Below are positions 49,787 to 60,100 of a DNA stretch of 64,000 nt, one piece after another. Position 1 is the first letter of the stretch; each line of letters opens with the position of its first letter. Source of the stretch: Flammula alnicola (taxonomy: Eukaryota; Basidiomycota; Agaricomycetes; Agaricales; Strophariaceae); the NCBI GenBank assembly GCA_015499995.1, contig JADNRV010000025.1, positions 1 through 64,000 on the forward strand, written 5' to 3'. The translations under genes were made by a program, and so were the position numbers. The notes under the pieces were generated by a model. That model worked only from the letters and a program-made list of their open reading frames with translations, had not been told where the DNA came from and ran no database searches.

Positions 49787-50015
49787 AGGTCACGCGGAGG
49801 ACGGAAGGAAGACGGCCACGAACGAATCCCACACTACGTGCGTAAATGCATTTCCTCGGGGTGATTATGTGATCCGGTACACGGGGTTTAAAACCCCCGA
49901 AAACACTAGCGGGCCTTGAAGCGTCGATTTGTCGTATGCTGACAGGCTGGGATATCTTTAATATTCCCAACGCTCCACCAAAAAAAAAAAAAAAAAAAAA
50001 GGTCACGCGGAGGAC
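49787..50015 (+). mobile_element. Poly-A retroposon with 15-16 bp target-site duplication
   Basis: The 15-mer GGTCACGCGGAGGAC (plus a preceding A) occurs exactly at 49788-49802 and again at 50001-50015. Between the copies are 177 bp of unique sequence ending in a run of 21 A residues (49980-50000). A direct repeat bracketing a poly-A-tailed insert is the mark of LINE-machinery retroposition. The body has no ORF and no convincing pol III box, so it may be a SINE of unknown head or a truncated copy of a cellular RNA. A GGGG-TTTAAAA-CCCC palindrome lies at about 49883-49898. Confidence 0.75.
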
Positions 50016-50154
50016 TTCCCACCACCGTGACCGTGGGGCATGGGCAAACACATGGATATCCACGAACTTCGAAGACATGGGCATTGCGTTACATGTCCGC
50101 CAGTGGATATGCCAACACTGCCAAATAGCGGTGGTACTGTAGGACCTTCCGCAA

Positions 50155-50615
50155 ATGTTATTCTACCCTGTCCTCCTACCGTGGCCAATTCTCCTTCACG
50201 CTATGGGACTAACGACCCTCGGTTGCACCATGCTGCTCGCAAAGCCTACTGAGAAAGCACCAGAAGACATCTCTATGCTCGGAATCGTGACGATTGCGCT
50301 CGGAATGTCATGTAAGCTATCTCCAGCCCTGCTCTTGCAAACGACCCACAATTGCTGAACAACGAACATACTCTAGATATCTCAACTTCATACATGCCCA
50401 TGGATGAGAACCAGTTCCTTCACGCGAGCGCTCCCGTTAGGGTTTTGCTCGCCTCGTTGGCTGGCCTCAAGTGGTTGACGATCAGCAGGGAGAATGCGAG
50501 GCTGTATAAGAAGCGGAACGCGCTGCTGGGGGTTTTACTATATGATGGGCTGGGAGGTTTGGTTTTGGGATGGTATTTGGGGACCTTCAACGGGAAGGTC
50601 GCGTCCTATAGGTAA
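50155..50615 (+). CDS. Small (131-residue) multi-pass membrane protein
   Basis: The ATG at 50155 starts MLFYPVLLPWPILLHAMGL. Exon 1 ends at 50311, an intron at 50312-50376 (GTAAGC...CTCTAG) follows, and exon 2 runs to TAG/TAA at 50613-50615; total 132 codons including stop, in frame. Three to four hydrophobic helices: LLPWPILLHAMGLTTLGC, MLGIVTIALGMSYISTSY, VRVLLASLAGLKWL and LLGVLLYDGLGGLVLGWYLG. A central NQFLHASAPVR block looks conserved. I do not recognise a named family. The retroposon ends 140 bp upstream of the start and may lie in the promoter. Confidence 0.65.
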
Positions 50616-53114
50616 CTGCATCACGTACATAGACAAATACCAGGCATTGCTACCATTTTTGCTTCAGAATCTTGGGCCAGGAATATTATCATCTAAAGGA
50701 AGCGAAGCACACGGAGTCGTGAATGACCATAGCTTCACTGTTATATGTGCGTCTAGTTCAGTAGACGACTCGAATGGGTGGAATAGAATCTACATAGATT
50801 GAAATGAACTGAGTACTGTCGCCTCTGTCTTAACCCATAGCCCTCGGTCCCCTGAAAAAGGTACGGTTTTGTGCTTAGCTCTGTTCATCCACAACAAGAC
50901 AAACAGCATTATATTATTGGGATGGAGAAGTGGTACTAGCCAACTCCAAATCGTAGAAGCCGATGAGATGACGAAGCTGAACCCACAATGAGCAGCCCAG
51001 ACGAGGCATCGCCATCGGCTAGCCCAAAAGAAAAAGGCGGTGAGTATTCAGAGGCCATTAATAACTTCAGCTGGGATTGGCGCGAGGTCTGTCGTCGCGC
51101 ACGAGCCCGAAGTGCAAGAAGGTGAAGCCCGCGTTGAGGCACTGCAGGTACTCCGGAACTCGGATATGTTGTTGGGGTGTATCCAATCCACCATCTAGAG
51201 CACAAAAACCTGGGCGTATGAGCCCATGAAGCTGTGGAAAATAACAGATGAGATGTGACACACCATTTCATTACTTATGGAAGGCATCAAAAACCTCTGG
51301 GAGGTAGGTAGGTAGGTAGAATTACACGGCTCTAGCGCGCGATCCAAGGCATCAGTCTTACGCATTAGGTCAGAGTGGACGGGTTGTGCGTTCTAGGGCT
51401 CCCTACCTGTACGAAAAAACCTGGGGCTGCCCAGAAAGGACCGGTGCTGTATGGAGTATTTGCAACAGGACTTTTTTTTGGGCGGTAGGCCACAATAGTA
51501 CTACTGGTAGACAGGAAAGGAGGCTGAACGCTGGGTGAACAGGTCCCTTGCTTCGTAAACCAACAAGTATTTGCTACTGACCGGATACACATATGCGAGG
51601 CCTGTGCATGGGTACAACGAAGGCGCCCTATGAATGCCATTGAAAAAGGGATCCAAGAATATCTCAAGGGCCCACGTAGAAGGCAGGCCTTCGGGCATTC
51701 TGCGAGGGCTCCATGACTTCGCTTCGGGCGGTTGTAGACGTGGCCGAAGGCGAAGACTATCAATGGGGGCTTGATCGTGAGCTACTCGGCATATAAAAGA
51801 GAACACAACGCACGACTTCAAGGGAGGCCCTCGATGAGAACCTATCGTCTCCGGACGATGGAACCTCTCCGTCATGCGGGGAATCCTGCACTGATAGTAA
51901 GAAAGTATTGAGTGGCAAATTGCGAAAGAGCACACCGAAATGGCGATCGAGGCTATTGGAATCGGGGGCTGAAGATAGGTTCTCGCTCGAGGTAGACATC
52001 TGTGGCGTAAGGGAGTGAGCGGTACAGGGGTAGGATGTAGTCAGGAGCAAGAGGGAAGGGCAAAGAAATACCAAATAAGCGAATCCTTATAGCCAAACGG
52101 CGATGACTTGCACTTGTTGGACAAAGAGGATTTGCATTGATTTGGGGAAAGAGGTTTCGGCAAGGAATCCTGGAGAGTGTCCAAATGATACCACTTTGCG
52201 GTTTATCAACCAAGTTCGTTACGAGTCAGACAAAGTATCGCCCCCCCCACCGCCAATTACGAAACACTGGTAGAAGAGGATATGGAACGAGTTCACCGAA
52301 GATATCCAACGTTTCTCTGGTTACGTTGAGTATACAATACAGGCTCCCCAGCCGTCGTTTCGGGGTCCCGGTTTACGAAAAAAAAACGAGATGCATCATA
52401 GAGCGTGTTTGTATGACAAATAGGATCATTGATCTAAGTAATCATTTTTTAAATCACCCCTCCACGACAAGCTGGCGCTTTACAAAGGTAAACAATCAGC
52501 CACCGCCGTTTGCACTTCCTTTCTGGGAACTTGGAAATTAGCGCAGCAATTTGGGCGCGTTGAGTCTCGACCTCGACGCATCCTACATTTCTCGACTTAA
52601 GATAGTATAATTAATCTACTGTTCAGCTATTGGTGTACTATCTTAGCTGGTGCTTAATTAAATCATTTCTCTCCATGAACCAGACGCCCCATGCAATCTG
52701 TATAGGTCAAGTATAGGTGAGGCATAAGGGTGCAAAAACCGCATTGAATGCAAATTGAATGCAAAGGTTTGTCAATAGAGGCTTAGTTACTTCGGTCATC
52801 TCCCCGAATCACGTGAATGATGTTCGAGGTGGAGAAGGTATACGACAACAGTAAAACAGTAAAGAAAAAAAAGCGTCCGATAATACCAATTTTAAGTACT
52901 CGGAATGTTACAGGGTTGTTTCGAGAGAAATCTGGGACGGGAATTTTATGTGGCTTTTTTGAGTATGAAAATACGAAAGAGACGATGGGGACTGAAATAC
53001 AGTGACTTGGTGCAATTGCATACTTACCTAACGGATTCGTGACAGAGCATAAGAAGGGAAAAACCCGTAAAGCCATGCAAGGTATCCAAACACCCACCAC
53101 GCTTCCGATGAAGC
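50616..53114. other. Long region without assigned gene
   Basis: About 2.5 kb. Minus-strand open stretches of 132 and 144 codons overlap at 51365-51935 but show no motif and are probably chance. A short GGTA microsatellite sits at 51301-51319. Nothing else recognised. Confidence 0.35.
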
Positions 53115-54436
53115 TTATTTTTGCATGGCGATAACGTACTCTGTGGCCTCAGTCACCTTCATGGTAGAGAATGAGTTAAGAATGGGGGACGGGACATTAT
53201 ACGGATCCTTCTGCAAAAGTTTGCAGACTGGAGTGTAAAGAGCATCTGCGATATCTGCCGTCTTGGGGGGTCGTGCCTGCGCATAGCCCCTGAGCGTGGT
53301 CCTGGTGGTATCGTCCAGGGATTTCCAGACAACCAACCCAAAGGTGTCTGCGTCCTGGTCGCATGCCGGATTGGTTCTGAATTGTGCCGCAATGACCTGC
53401 GTAAGCTGGAGCGGCTTGGAGCCATTTGGAACATCAGATTGGTAGAATTGCTCCATATCTGTGCGGCTGTCTCGATCGTCTGGCTGGCCCAGGGAGATAA
53501 AATTGTCATCGGCACCCGCAGCTGAGTTATCGCTGGCTGTCAGACTGAGATGGGCCGGCAGATGGTGGGCTTTCAACCCAGCAGCGAGGAGAATCCTTCG
53601 ATCTGAACGACAAAAAATAAGAAAATGAGCATGCGAACATCCACGAATATGGCAGAGGAACAGCTTACCGAAGTTCCGCATCACCTTCAGGCTCTTAGCT
53701 GTATGACGGGGGAATATGAGAGGTGCGTCTATTGCGAGGGTGGTCGAATCCTAATCCGTAATATTAATTAGCACTAGTTTTTTGGGGGGAGTAAGGAGGC
53801 AAGTCCTACCGCCAAGTTTGCAATGTTTGCAATGATATAGGACACCAGTGGTGGGATGGCTAGATTCGCCACAGCATTCACAAAGAATGAAGGGATTGGG
53901 ATTGGGAGGGCAGCGAGACCTTGTTTGACGTAGCTGGTGAGCTCGTTGGCAATTGGGCCATCCATGTTCGCTTTAGCCCACTGAGTTATCCTGGTTTTGA
54001 CAAAGTCCGGCACTATCTTCCAGACGGCGTCGAACAAGATCTTTGGTGTGGGGAGGCCAATAAACGCATCTTCCATCCCAGGTTTCGCGATCGCGTTGGT
54101 TCCATTGACGCCATAACTTCGGGAAACAACTCGGATGACCAAGTTTTGGTCAAGGGCACGGCACCAGTTCATCTTCGGTTCATCGGAATAAAGCCGCGCG
54201 AGAAGATACCTCCCGTCATGCTCCGTAGGACAGGTCTCAGCCAGAGTCGGTTCGCTAAGATAATCCAGAGCTCGTCGTTCGTCGTGATAGCCCTGAGGCC
54301 TATATGAGACAGTAAGGTCAAGGTCAAAGCAGAGTGGAATGTAGGTGTCTAACCGATTATTTCTATAGAACTTGAAGTCATTTGGACAGAGAGCTAGAAC
54401 GGAGTGTAGAAGTAAGGCGAGAGTTTGTGAGATTGG
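53115..54436 (-). CDS. Conserved-looking hypothetical protein, multi-exon
   Basis: From a likely splice acceptor (CTGCCTAG) the frame reads SQTLALLLHSVLALCPND, FKFYRNNRLDTYIPLCFD, RRALDYLSEPTLAETCPTEH and MNWCRALDQNLVIRVVSR. Then come the helical stretches FDAVWKIVPDFVKTRITQW and VNAVANLAIPPLVSYIIAN. After a phase-0 intron comes DSTTLAIDAPLIFPRHTAKS, and after a phase-1 intron DRRILLAAGLKAHHLPAHLS, ending EATEYVIAMQK with TAA at 53117-53115. All joins hold frame over more than 380 residues, which argues for a real gene. No family is recognised and no enzyme motif is evident. The first exon was not found, so the 5' limit is provisional. Confidence 0.55.
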
Positions 54437-54526
54437 CTAGGCAGAGAGAAAGAACCAAGGCCTAAGAAACAATGTCGTCGAGTAGTGCCATTAAATACCT
54501 TTTCTGACGAAGAACCTAAAGCGGCG

Positions 54527-55108
54527 TCACCGAGAGTGTTTGCTGAGAGAACCGTTCGCCTGGAGAGGAATAACCATGTTGGGGCTGGCCTCGAGGATAC
54601 AGATGGATATTATTGGTGGTATCAGCAACGAGAAATTTCTCCTCCAAAGAGCCAAAGTCTCCACATGGGACCTGCCATATCGGCATACCAGGATGGTGTA
54701 CCTTTCGGAATTGAGGAAGACGTCTGCTGCCAAAGTATGTCCTGGACCTTTGTGAATTGCGAAAGAGGTGTTTGGGATGGATAATCGATCATCCTTTGGG
54801 TTCTGCTTTTGATCGACCAACCCCCGCGATATGACCTTGAGGTGGGTGTATTCATCGTGCGATGTTGATCGGACCGCAGACGACAGGCGTCTATTGTTAC
54901 CACTGTTTTGGATATTAATCCGCCATCCGATACCTTGTCTGTGAGTCCTGGAACCCTTGTAGCTGCTGATTGTCACACCCATGCTCGACGCGAATTCCAA
55001 GCTTACATAGAATTTGTCATGGAATATGTACATACAAGCTTTATGACCCGCCGCTTTGCTACGCGCCGGGTCAGCAGCTTGCCAGGGCTGGTTTAACCTT
55101 AGTTCCAC
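54527..55108 (-). CDS. Uncharacterised 193-codon open stretch
   Basis: Open for 193 codons without a proper ATG (it begins after a stop). Residues such as HKACMYIFHDKFYVSLEF, GPGHTLAADVFLNSERYT and WRRNFSLLIPPIISICILEA look protein-like. Its start lies in the inverted repeat that hosts the retrotransposon, so it may be a fragment of a gene or of an older mobile element. Confidence 0.25.
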   Translation of the reverse strand: MELRLNQPWQAADPARSKAAGHKACMYIFHDKFYVSLEFASSMGVTISSYKGSRTHRQGIGWRINIQNSGNNRRLSSAVRSTSHDEYTHLKVISRGLVDQKQNPKDDRLSIPNTSFAIHKGPGHTLAADVFLNSERYTILVCRYGRSHVETLALWRRNFSLLIPPIISICILEASPNMVIPLQANGSLSKHSR

Positions 55109-55156
55109 GAATCAAAATCCGTGGGGTATTCAATGACTGCCAGGATTTGCTGATCT
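55090..55156 (+). repeat. Inverted repeat arm at the retrotransposon insertion site, left
   Basis: Its reverse complement matches 63474-63548 with a 6-7 bp indel and a few substitutions; shared blocks include ACGGATTTTGATTCGTG and AAGGTTAAAC. The match continues after the retrotransposon (TCATCGAG at 62919-62926), showing the element landed inside one arm. Confidence 0.7.
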
Positions 55157-55277
55157 TGTTACGACCACCCATTTTCATTTCACCGCTCGTACCTTCTTTG
55201 ATATTCTCGAACATTCTCTATGTAGTACTCACATTACTACGACCTTGGCTTCCTTAAACGGACATTCTCTCTTTTCT

Positions 55278-55444
55278 ACATTGTTACTTCTCTAACAATG
55301 TGTGCTTCCTCCATTGTTCCCGATACGGTCTCCATTGTACTTATATCGTCTGCTTGGATACGTTCTATTCCTCTTCTTTGCCATTGTTCCTCTTTCGGAA
55401 CAATGCTTCTTTCTTCGTACCATTGTTCCTCATTCGGAACAATG
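55278..55444 (+). promoter_or_regulatory. Three CATTGTT hairpins in U3
   Basis: Three inverted repeats with 9-bp perfect stems and 6-nt loops: ACATTGTTA/TAACAATGT at 55278-55301, and CATTGTTCC/GGAACAATG at 55382-55405 and 55421-55444. The same set is in the 3' LTR. They lie just upstream of the TATA box, as expected for activator sites or small RNA hairpins. Confidence 0.6.
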
Positions 55445-55460
55445 CCCTATACCTAAGTAC

Positions 55461-55506
55461 TATAAAACCAGACACTTGTAGTAGATAGCTTCTCCAGCTT
55501 GATCTT
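55461..55506 (+). promoter_or_regulatory. LTR core promoter and inferred RNA 5' end
   Basis: TATAAAA at 55461-55467. The 11 nt AGCTTGATCTT at 55496-55506 are the exact reverse complement of the primer-binding site just inside the LTR. If, as in Tf1, the RNA's own first 11 nt prime reverse transcription, transcription starts at 55496, 35 nt after the TATA box, a normal spacing. Confidence 0.65.
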
Positions 55507-55684
55507 GAGAATCTAACTTGATCACTCTGGACCTTGAAACCTTTGAAGCTCTACTTCAGACAATACCGCTAGCGGCATTCTGAACGTATTCTGAAACACA
55601 GAAACTTGACTTCACGGTCGTGTAGTCGTTCACTAAATATAGATCACATCTATCTTTAGTAACACTTCGCTACGACCGTAACAA

Positions 55685-55695
55685 AAGATCAAGCT
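55685..55695 (+). other. Primer-binding site, self-priming type
   Basis: AAGATCAAGCT begins one base after the 5' LTR and pairs perfectly with 55496-55506. It lacks the TGG start expected for a site pairing with a tRNA 3' end. This matches the Tf1/sushi self-priming mechanism (known in the family; inferred here). Confidence 0.65.
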
Positions 55696-55921
55696 CGTTA
55701 AACCACCCTGCACCTTCTATTCAGCTAGGCGCACCCCGAACCTACGAAACCCGAAACCGAACCCCCGAAGCTCATCTGGATCCTCAAGATAAAGGCATAT
55801 AAAGGCATAAACCTTTAATCTCAATTCAAGACGACGTTGAGAATTTACTCAAACAAGAAAACCCCGAACGACCGCCGTACAAGGTGAAAAATCCTGATCA
55901 GCACCGGAAGTCAACAGCATA

Positions 55922-57181
55922 GTGTCTTTAACTCCCCGGACCACAACGTCGGAATACTCTGATTCTACCCTGAACGAAACCCCTGAAACAATACAAGGGT
56001 CCACACTGGACGTTTCAATCCCACCAATCACTACGAACGACCCAGCCATCGAACAAGTCACTCAAGCACTTGAGGACCTAGACCCACACTTTGTCGACAC
56101 AACCGAACCTGAACGAGACTACGAGATGCCATCTCGATCCCAATCCGAAGAACGACCCTCCCGACCAAATCCAGCATTTGCCCCTGTGCCACCCTTGCAT
56201 GAAAGGCTTGGGAACTCCTTTATAAAGGAATTACGCATTAACCCCCCTGCCGCATTTGACGGAACCCGAAGCAAGTTCAAGACTTTCCAGCATTCACTTA
56301 CCGTGTACCTTGGGGTCAATGATGACACCTATGACACGGATAAGAAGAAAATCTCCTATGCCTTGTCGTTCCTCTCGGAAAAAGATGCAGCAGCATGGAG
56401 ACAAGCCTGGATCGAAGACCGGACTGTAGCTGGAACCCTGCTCTTTGGGAGCTGGGCGAACTTCACAAAGGAATTGGCCAAGGCCTTCACTCCAATTGAT
56501 GAAAAAGGGGACTCCTTAGACCAGCTCAAAAGGCTGAGACAAGGAAAACTATCTGCGGACGAACTCAATGCAAAGTTCAAGATCCTCCTTGCAAAGACAG
56601 GGATCACGGGCGATGTCGCCCAAATCGACTACTACCAGGACTGTCTAAACCAAGGACTCCTGGCTAGTATTCTAAAGAGCGAAAACACCCCCGAGACCAT
56701 GACAGAATGGTACGATAAAGCGGTAAAACTGGACAACAACTTCAATCGCTTCTTGAAGAAGTTCAGTACCCACAAAGAAGGGCAACCACAAGCCCAAACA
56801 AAGAAAGCAGACAAACCCTGGAGAAGGAACACTTACGTACCCCGCTACCAAGCCCCCGCACCAACCCATGACCCAAATGCGATGGACGTAGATGCGATGA
56901 CGGTAGATGAGCGCAACGACCTTATGTGCCGAGGAGCTTGCTTTTTCTGCAAACAGAATGGACACATATCCCGCGATTGCCCAAAGAAGAAAGGCAAACA
57001 AACCCCCGGGTACAACAAATCCTACGACAGGGGTAGATCCACAAGCCGAAAGCCCTCTACCAGAGAGGCATACAACCAAATCCGCGCTTTGACAGCGCAG
57101 TTTAGCCAGGACGAGTTGAAAGAATTGGCCGACTATGACGAAGAGGACACAAAGGAGGACAAAGAGTTGAAGGATTTTTGA
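55922..57181 (+). CDS. gag: Retrotransposon Gag (capsid/nucleocapsid)
   Basis: The frame is open from 55898 to TGA at 57179-57181. Capsid-like helices include RSKFKTFQHSLTVYLGVND, ALSFLSEKDAAAWRQAW, LFGSWANFTKELAKAFTPI and SADELNAKFKILLAKTGI. Near the end is a zinc knuckle, CFFCKQNGHISRDC (C-x2-C-x4-H-x4-C), then a basic stretch and an acidic tail EEDTKEDKELKDF. Gag packages the RNA into virus-like particles in the cytoplasm. Oddly, the first ATG in this frame, and in the whole inferred leader, is at 56126. Upstream codons (from GTG at 55922, reading SLTPRTTTSEYSDS) look like real protein, so either a non-AUG start is used or an original ATG mutated to GTG. Confidence 0.9.
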   Translation: MSLTPRTTTSEYSDSTLNETPETIQGSTLDVSIPPITTNDPAIEQVTQALEDLDPHFVDTTEPERDYEMPSRSQSEERPSRPNPAFAPVPPLHERLGNSFIKELRINPPAAFDGTRSKFKTFQHSLTVYLGVNDDTYDTDKKKISYALSFLSEKDAAAWRQAWIEDRTVAGTLLFGSWANFTKELAKAFTPIDEKGDSLDQLKRLRQGKLSADELNAKFKILLAKTGITGDVAQIDYYQDCLNQGLLASILKSENTPETMTEWYDKAVKLDNNFNRFLKKFSTHKEGQPQAQTKKADKPWRRNTYVPRYQAPAPTHDPNAMDVDAMTVDERNDLMCRGACFFCKQNGHISRDCPKKKGKQTPGYNKSYDRGRSTSRKPSTREAYNQIRALTAQFSQDELKELADYDEEDTKEDKELKDF

Positions 57182-60100
57182 GACGGCGATTCATCCCAAC
57201 GTATGCCTCGCCCATTCTCTCTTTACATTCTGTATTAGTAGCCCGTGTAGAGAAACAATCCATGCACATTCCTGTTTCCCTCACGAGTGAAAGTCAGAAC
57301 AAGAAAATCGTTGAAACCTCCGCCCTCCTTGACACTGGAGCAGGTGGAATCTTCATGGATCACAACCATGCTCAGAATAACGGCCTGAAACTCAAAAAAC
57401 TCGATAAACCCATCCCAGTGAAAAATGTAGATGGAACCCTGAACAAAAAGGGATCCATTACCCACTATGTCGAAATGGATCTCACGGTAAACGGACGAAC
57501 AGAACGGACAATCTTCATGATCACAGGACTAGGAAGACAAAAAATCATCCTTGGTCTGCCATGGTTCAGAAAAAATGACCCGGATGTAAACTGGCGAAAA
57601 GGCACCCTAACCTGGCGAAAAGCAGTCATGGGTATCACTCGTGGCTCGCTAATCAAAAGGTTTTTTAAGAAAGCCTTGTCAAGACTAGCGAGACCCAAAC
57701 CAGTAGACCAGGCAGAACCACCAGAACTGGACCTCCCTCTCGACTTAATCAAGTCGACACAATCCGAATTGGACATGAGTTTGCCATATGAGGAGTTTAC
57801 TCCCATATCGGTAGCGGATCTCCCTCTAGCTTTCAATGAAGCAATGGAACCCACCCCAGACCCGGATACCTTGGACGATAACCTCGAAGGCTATGACATG
57901 GCCTTCTTGGAAATGGAAGAGGAATACGACGATGACCTTCTATTGGCATACATGGAACATGGATTTGATGAAGAGACCAGGGACATATGGATAAATGCAA
58001 AACACACGACGTCCCAAACCCTCGCCCAAGAGGTCGAAGCAGAAAAACCAAAAAAGTCCCTCGAAGAAATGATCCCTCTCTCTCTTCATGACTATTTGGA
58101 CCTATTCGACCAAAAGGTGGCGGATCGTTTCCCAGAATCTCGACCCTGGGACCACCATATTGACACCAAACTAGGCTTCGAAGAATTCTTGAATACGAAA
58201 TTCAAACCAAAGACATATCCACTGAACCCCACGGAAAACATCAAACTGGACGAATTCCTGAAGGATAACCTCGACAAAGGGTATATTCGACCGTCGAAAT
58301 CCTCCATGGCTTCTCCATTCTTCTTTGTCGAAAAGAAAGATGGGAAACTTCGACCTTGCCAGGACTACCGACTCTTAAACGAATGGACGATCAAGAATAA
58401 ATACCCACTTCCCCTCATCCAAGAACTCATGGATAAGATCAAAGGAGCAAAATATTTTACCAAATTAGACGTCCGCTGGGGTTACAACAACGTTAGAATC
58501 GCAAAAGAAGACATCTGGAAGGCTGCTTTCACAACCAATCGAGGACTCTATGAACCATTGGTCATGTTCTTCGGAATGTGTAACTCCCCAGCCACCTTCC
58601 AAGCCATGATGGACTCGACCTTCAAAGACATGCTCCTCCTCCTGTGGCTGATTGTATATATGGACGACATTCTGATCTTCGCCGACACCATTGAAGAGCT
58701 TGAAGATCGCACTCGCAAAGTTCTTCAAAGACTCAGGGAAAATGACCTTTACTTGAAACCCGAAAAATGCGAATTCTTCGTACCAGAAACAGCATATCTA
58801 GGGTTCATCATTGGACACGGACAAGTAAGGATGGACCCGGCAAAGCTCAAGGGACTATCGGAATGGCCTGTCCCAACAACCGTCAAGCAAGTAAGGAGTT
58901 TCCTAGGATTCGGAAACTTCTATCGACGGTTTATTCGGAGCTACTCTGAAATCGCCCAAGCCATGAACATGCTCCTGAAGAAAGATCGCCTGACATTCGA
59001 ATGGACACCAGAAGCGCAAGAAGCGTTTGACACCCTGAAAAAGAAATTCACAGAAGAACCAGTTTTGATGATGCCTGACCAGACACGATCATTCCAGATT
59101 GAATGTGACGCGTCAAAGTATGCAACTGGAGCTGTCCTCACGCAACTCGACTCCAATGGCAACCGACATCCTGTATCCTTCATCTCAAAGAGCTTCACTC
59201 CGGCAGAGCGCAACTACGAGATCTACGATCGAGAACTCTTGGCGATCAAACGGGCCCTGGAGGAATGGCGTCATTACATTTACGGATCACCATTTACCAC
59301 ACGCGTCTATTCGGATCACAAGAATTTGACGTACTATCGACAACCCCGAAACCTGAATAGACGCCAAATGAGGATGCACCTTTATTTGTCAGAATTCGAC
59401 CTGGAACTCATACACCAAGCAGGATCAAAAATGATACAGTCAGATGCTCTTTCCAGACGCCCTGACATGATCATAGATGAAAATGACAACGAAGACATAA
59501 CCATGCTCCCGGACAACCTCTTCGTCAACCTGATCGATCTCGAACTACAGAAAAGGATTGCAGAATCTGACAATCTTGATATCGAAGCAGCCGAAGCAAT
59601 CAAATTGCTGCTGGAGGAAGGCCCAACAGAATTACGACGGAATATGGAGGATTGGACAACAGAAACAGCGAACGGGAACACCCTCCTCTTCTATAAAGGA
59701 CGGAATTATATTCCAAACAACATAGAACTGCGACGAGAAATAGTAAAACGACACCACGATAGCGACACCGCAGGCCACCCAGGAGAACTGGAAACTTTCA
59801 ATAAAGTACGAGAATACTACTGGTGGCCAGGACTGAGACGATTCATAAAAGAATATGTCTCTGGATGTGCATCCTGTCAACAATTCAAGATAAACCGACG
59901 GCCGACAAAGCCAATACTAATGGCAATTGAAGGCGCTAAAACGCTGCGCCCCTTCGCCAAAATCTCTTATGACCTAATAACTGATCTGCCGATCAGTAAA
60001 GGCTTTGATAGTATACTGTCCGTCGTGGACTACGGACATACGAAGGGGGTAATTATCATCCCTACTACAAAAACCTCAAATTCGGACGAAATTCGACGAC

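Larger units (their letters stand above)
55157..55683 (+). repeat. 5' LTR (527 bp)
   Basis: Starts TGTTACGACC and ends ACGACCGTAACA, with TG...CA ends. Identical to the 3' LTR except C/T at 55184 versus 62414 and A/G at 55432 versus 62662. It contains a TATA box, three hairpins and the inferred RNA start. A 62-codon open stretch inside each LTR is not a gene. Confidence 0.97.

Noticed and set aside
50936..51935. Overlapping minus-strand open stretches as a gene
   Set aside because: Low-complexity Ser/Pro/Arg sequence without recognisable domain or consistent exon joins.
55300..55488. 62-codon open stretch repeated at 62530-62718
   Set aside because: It is the same LTR sequence twice and lies in U3, with no motif.
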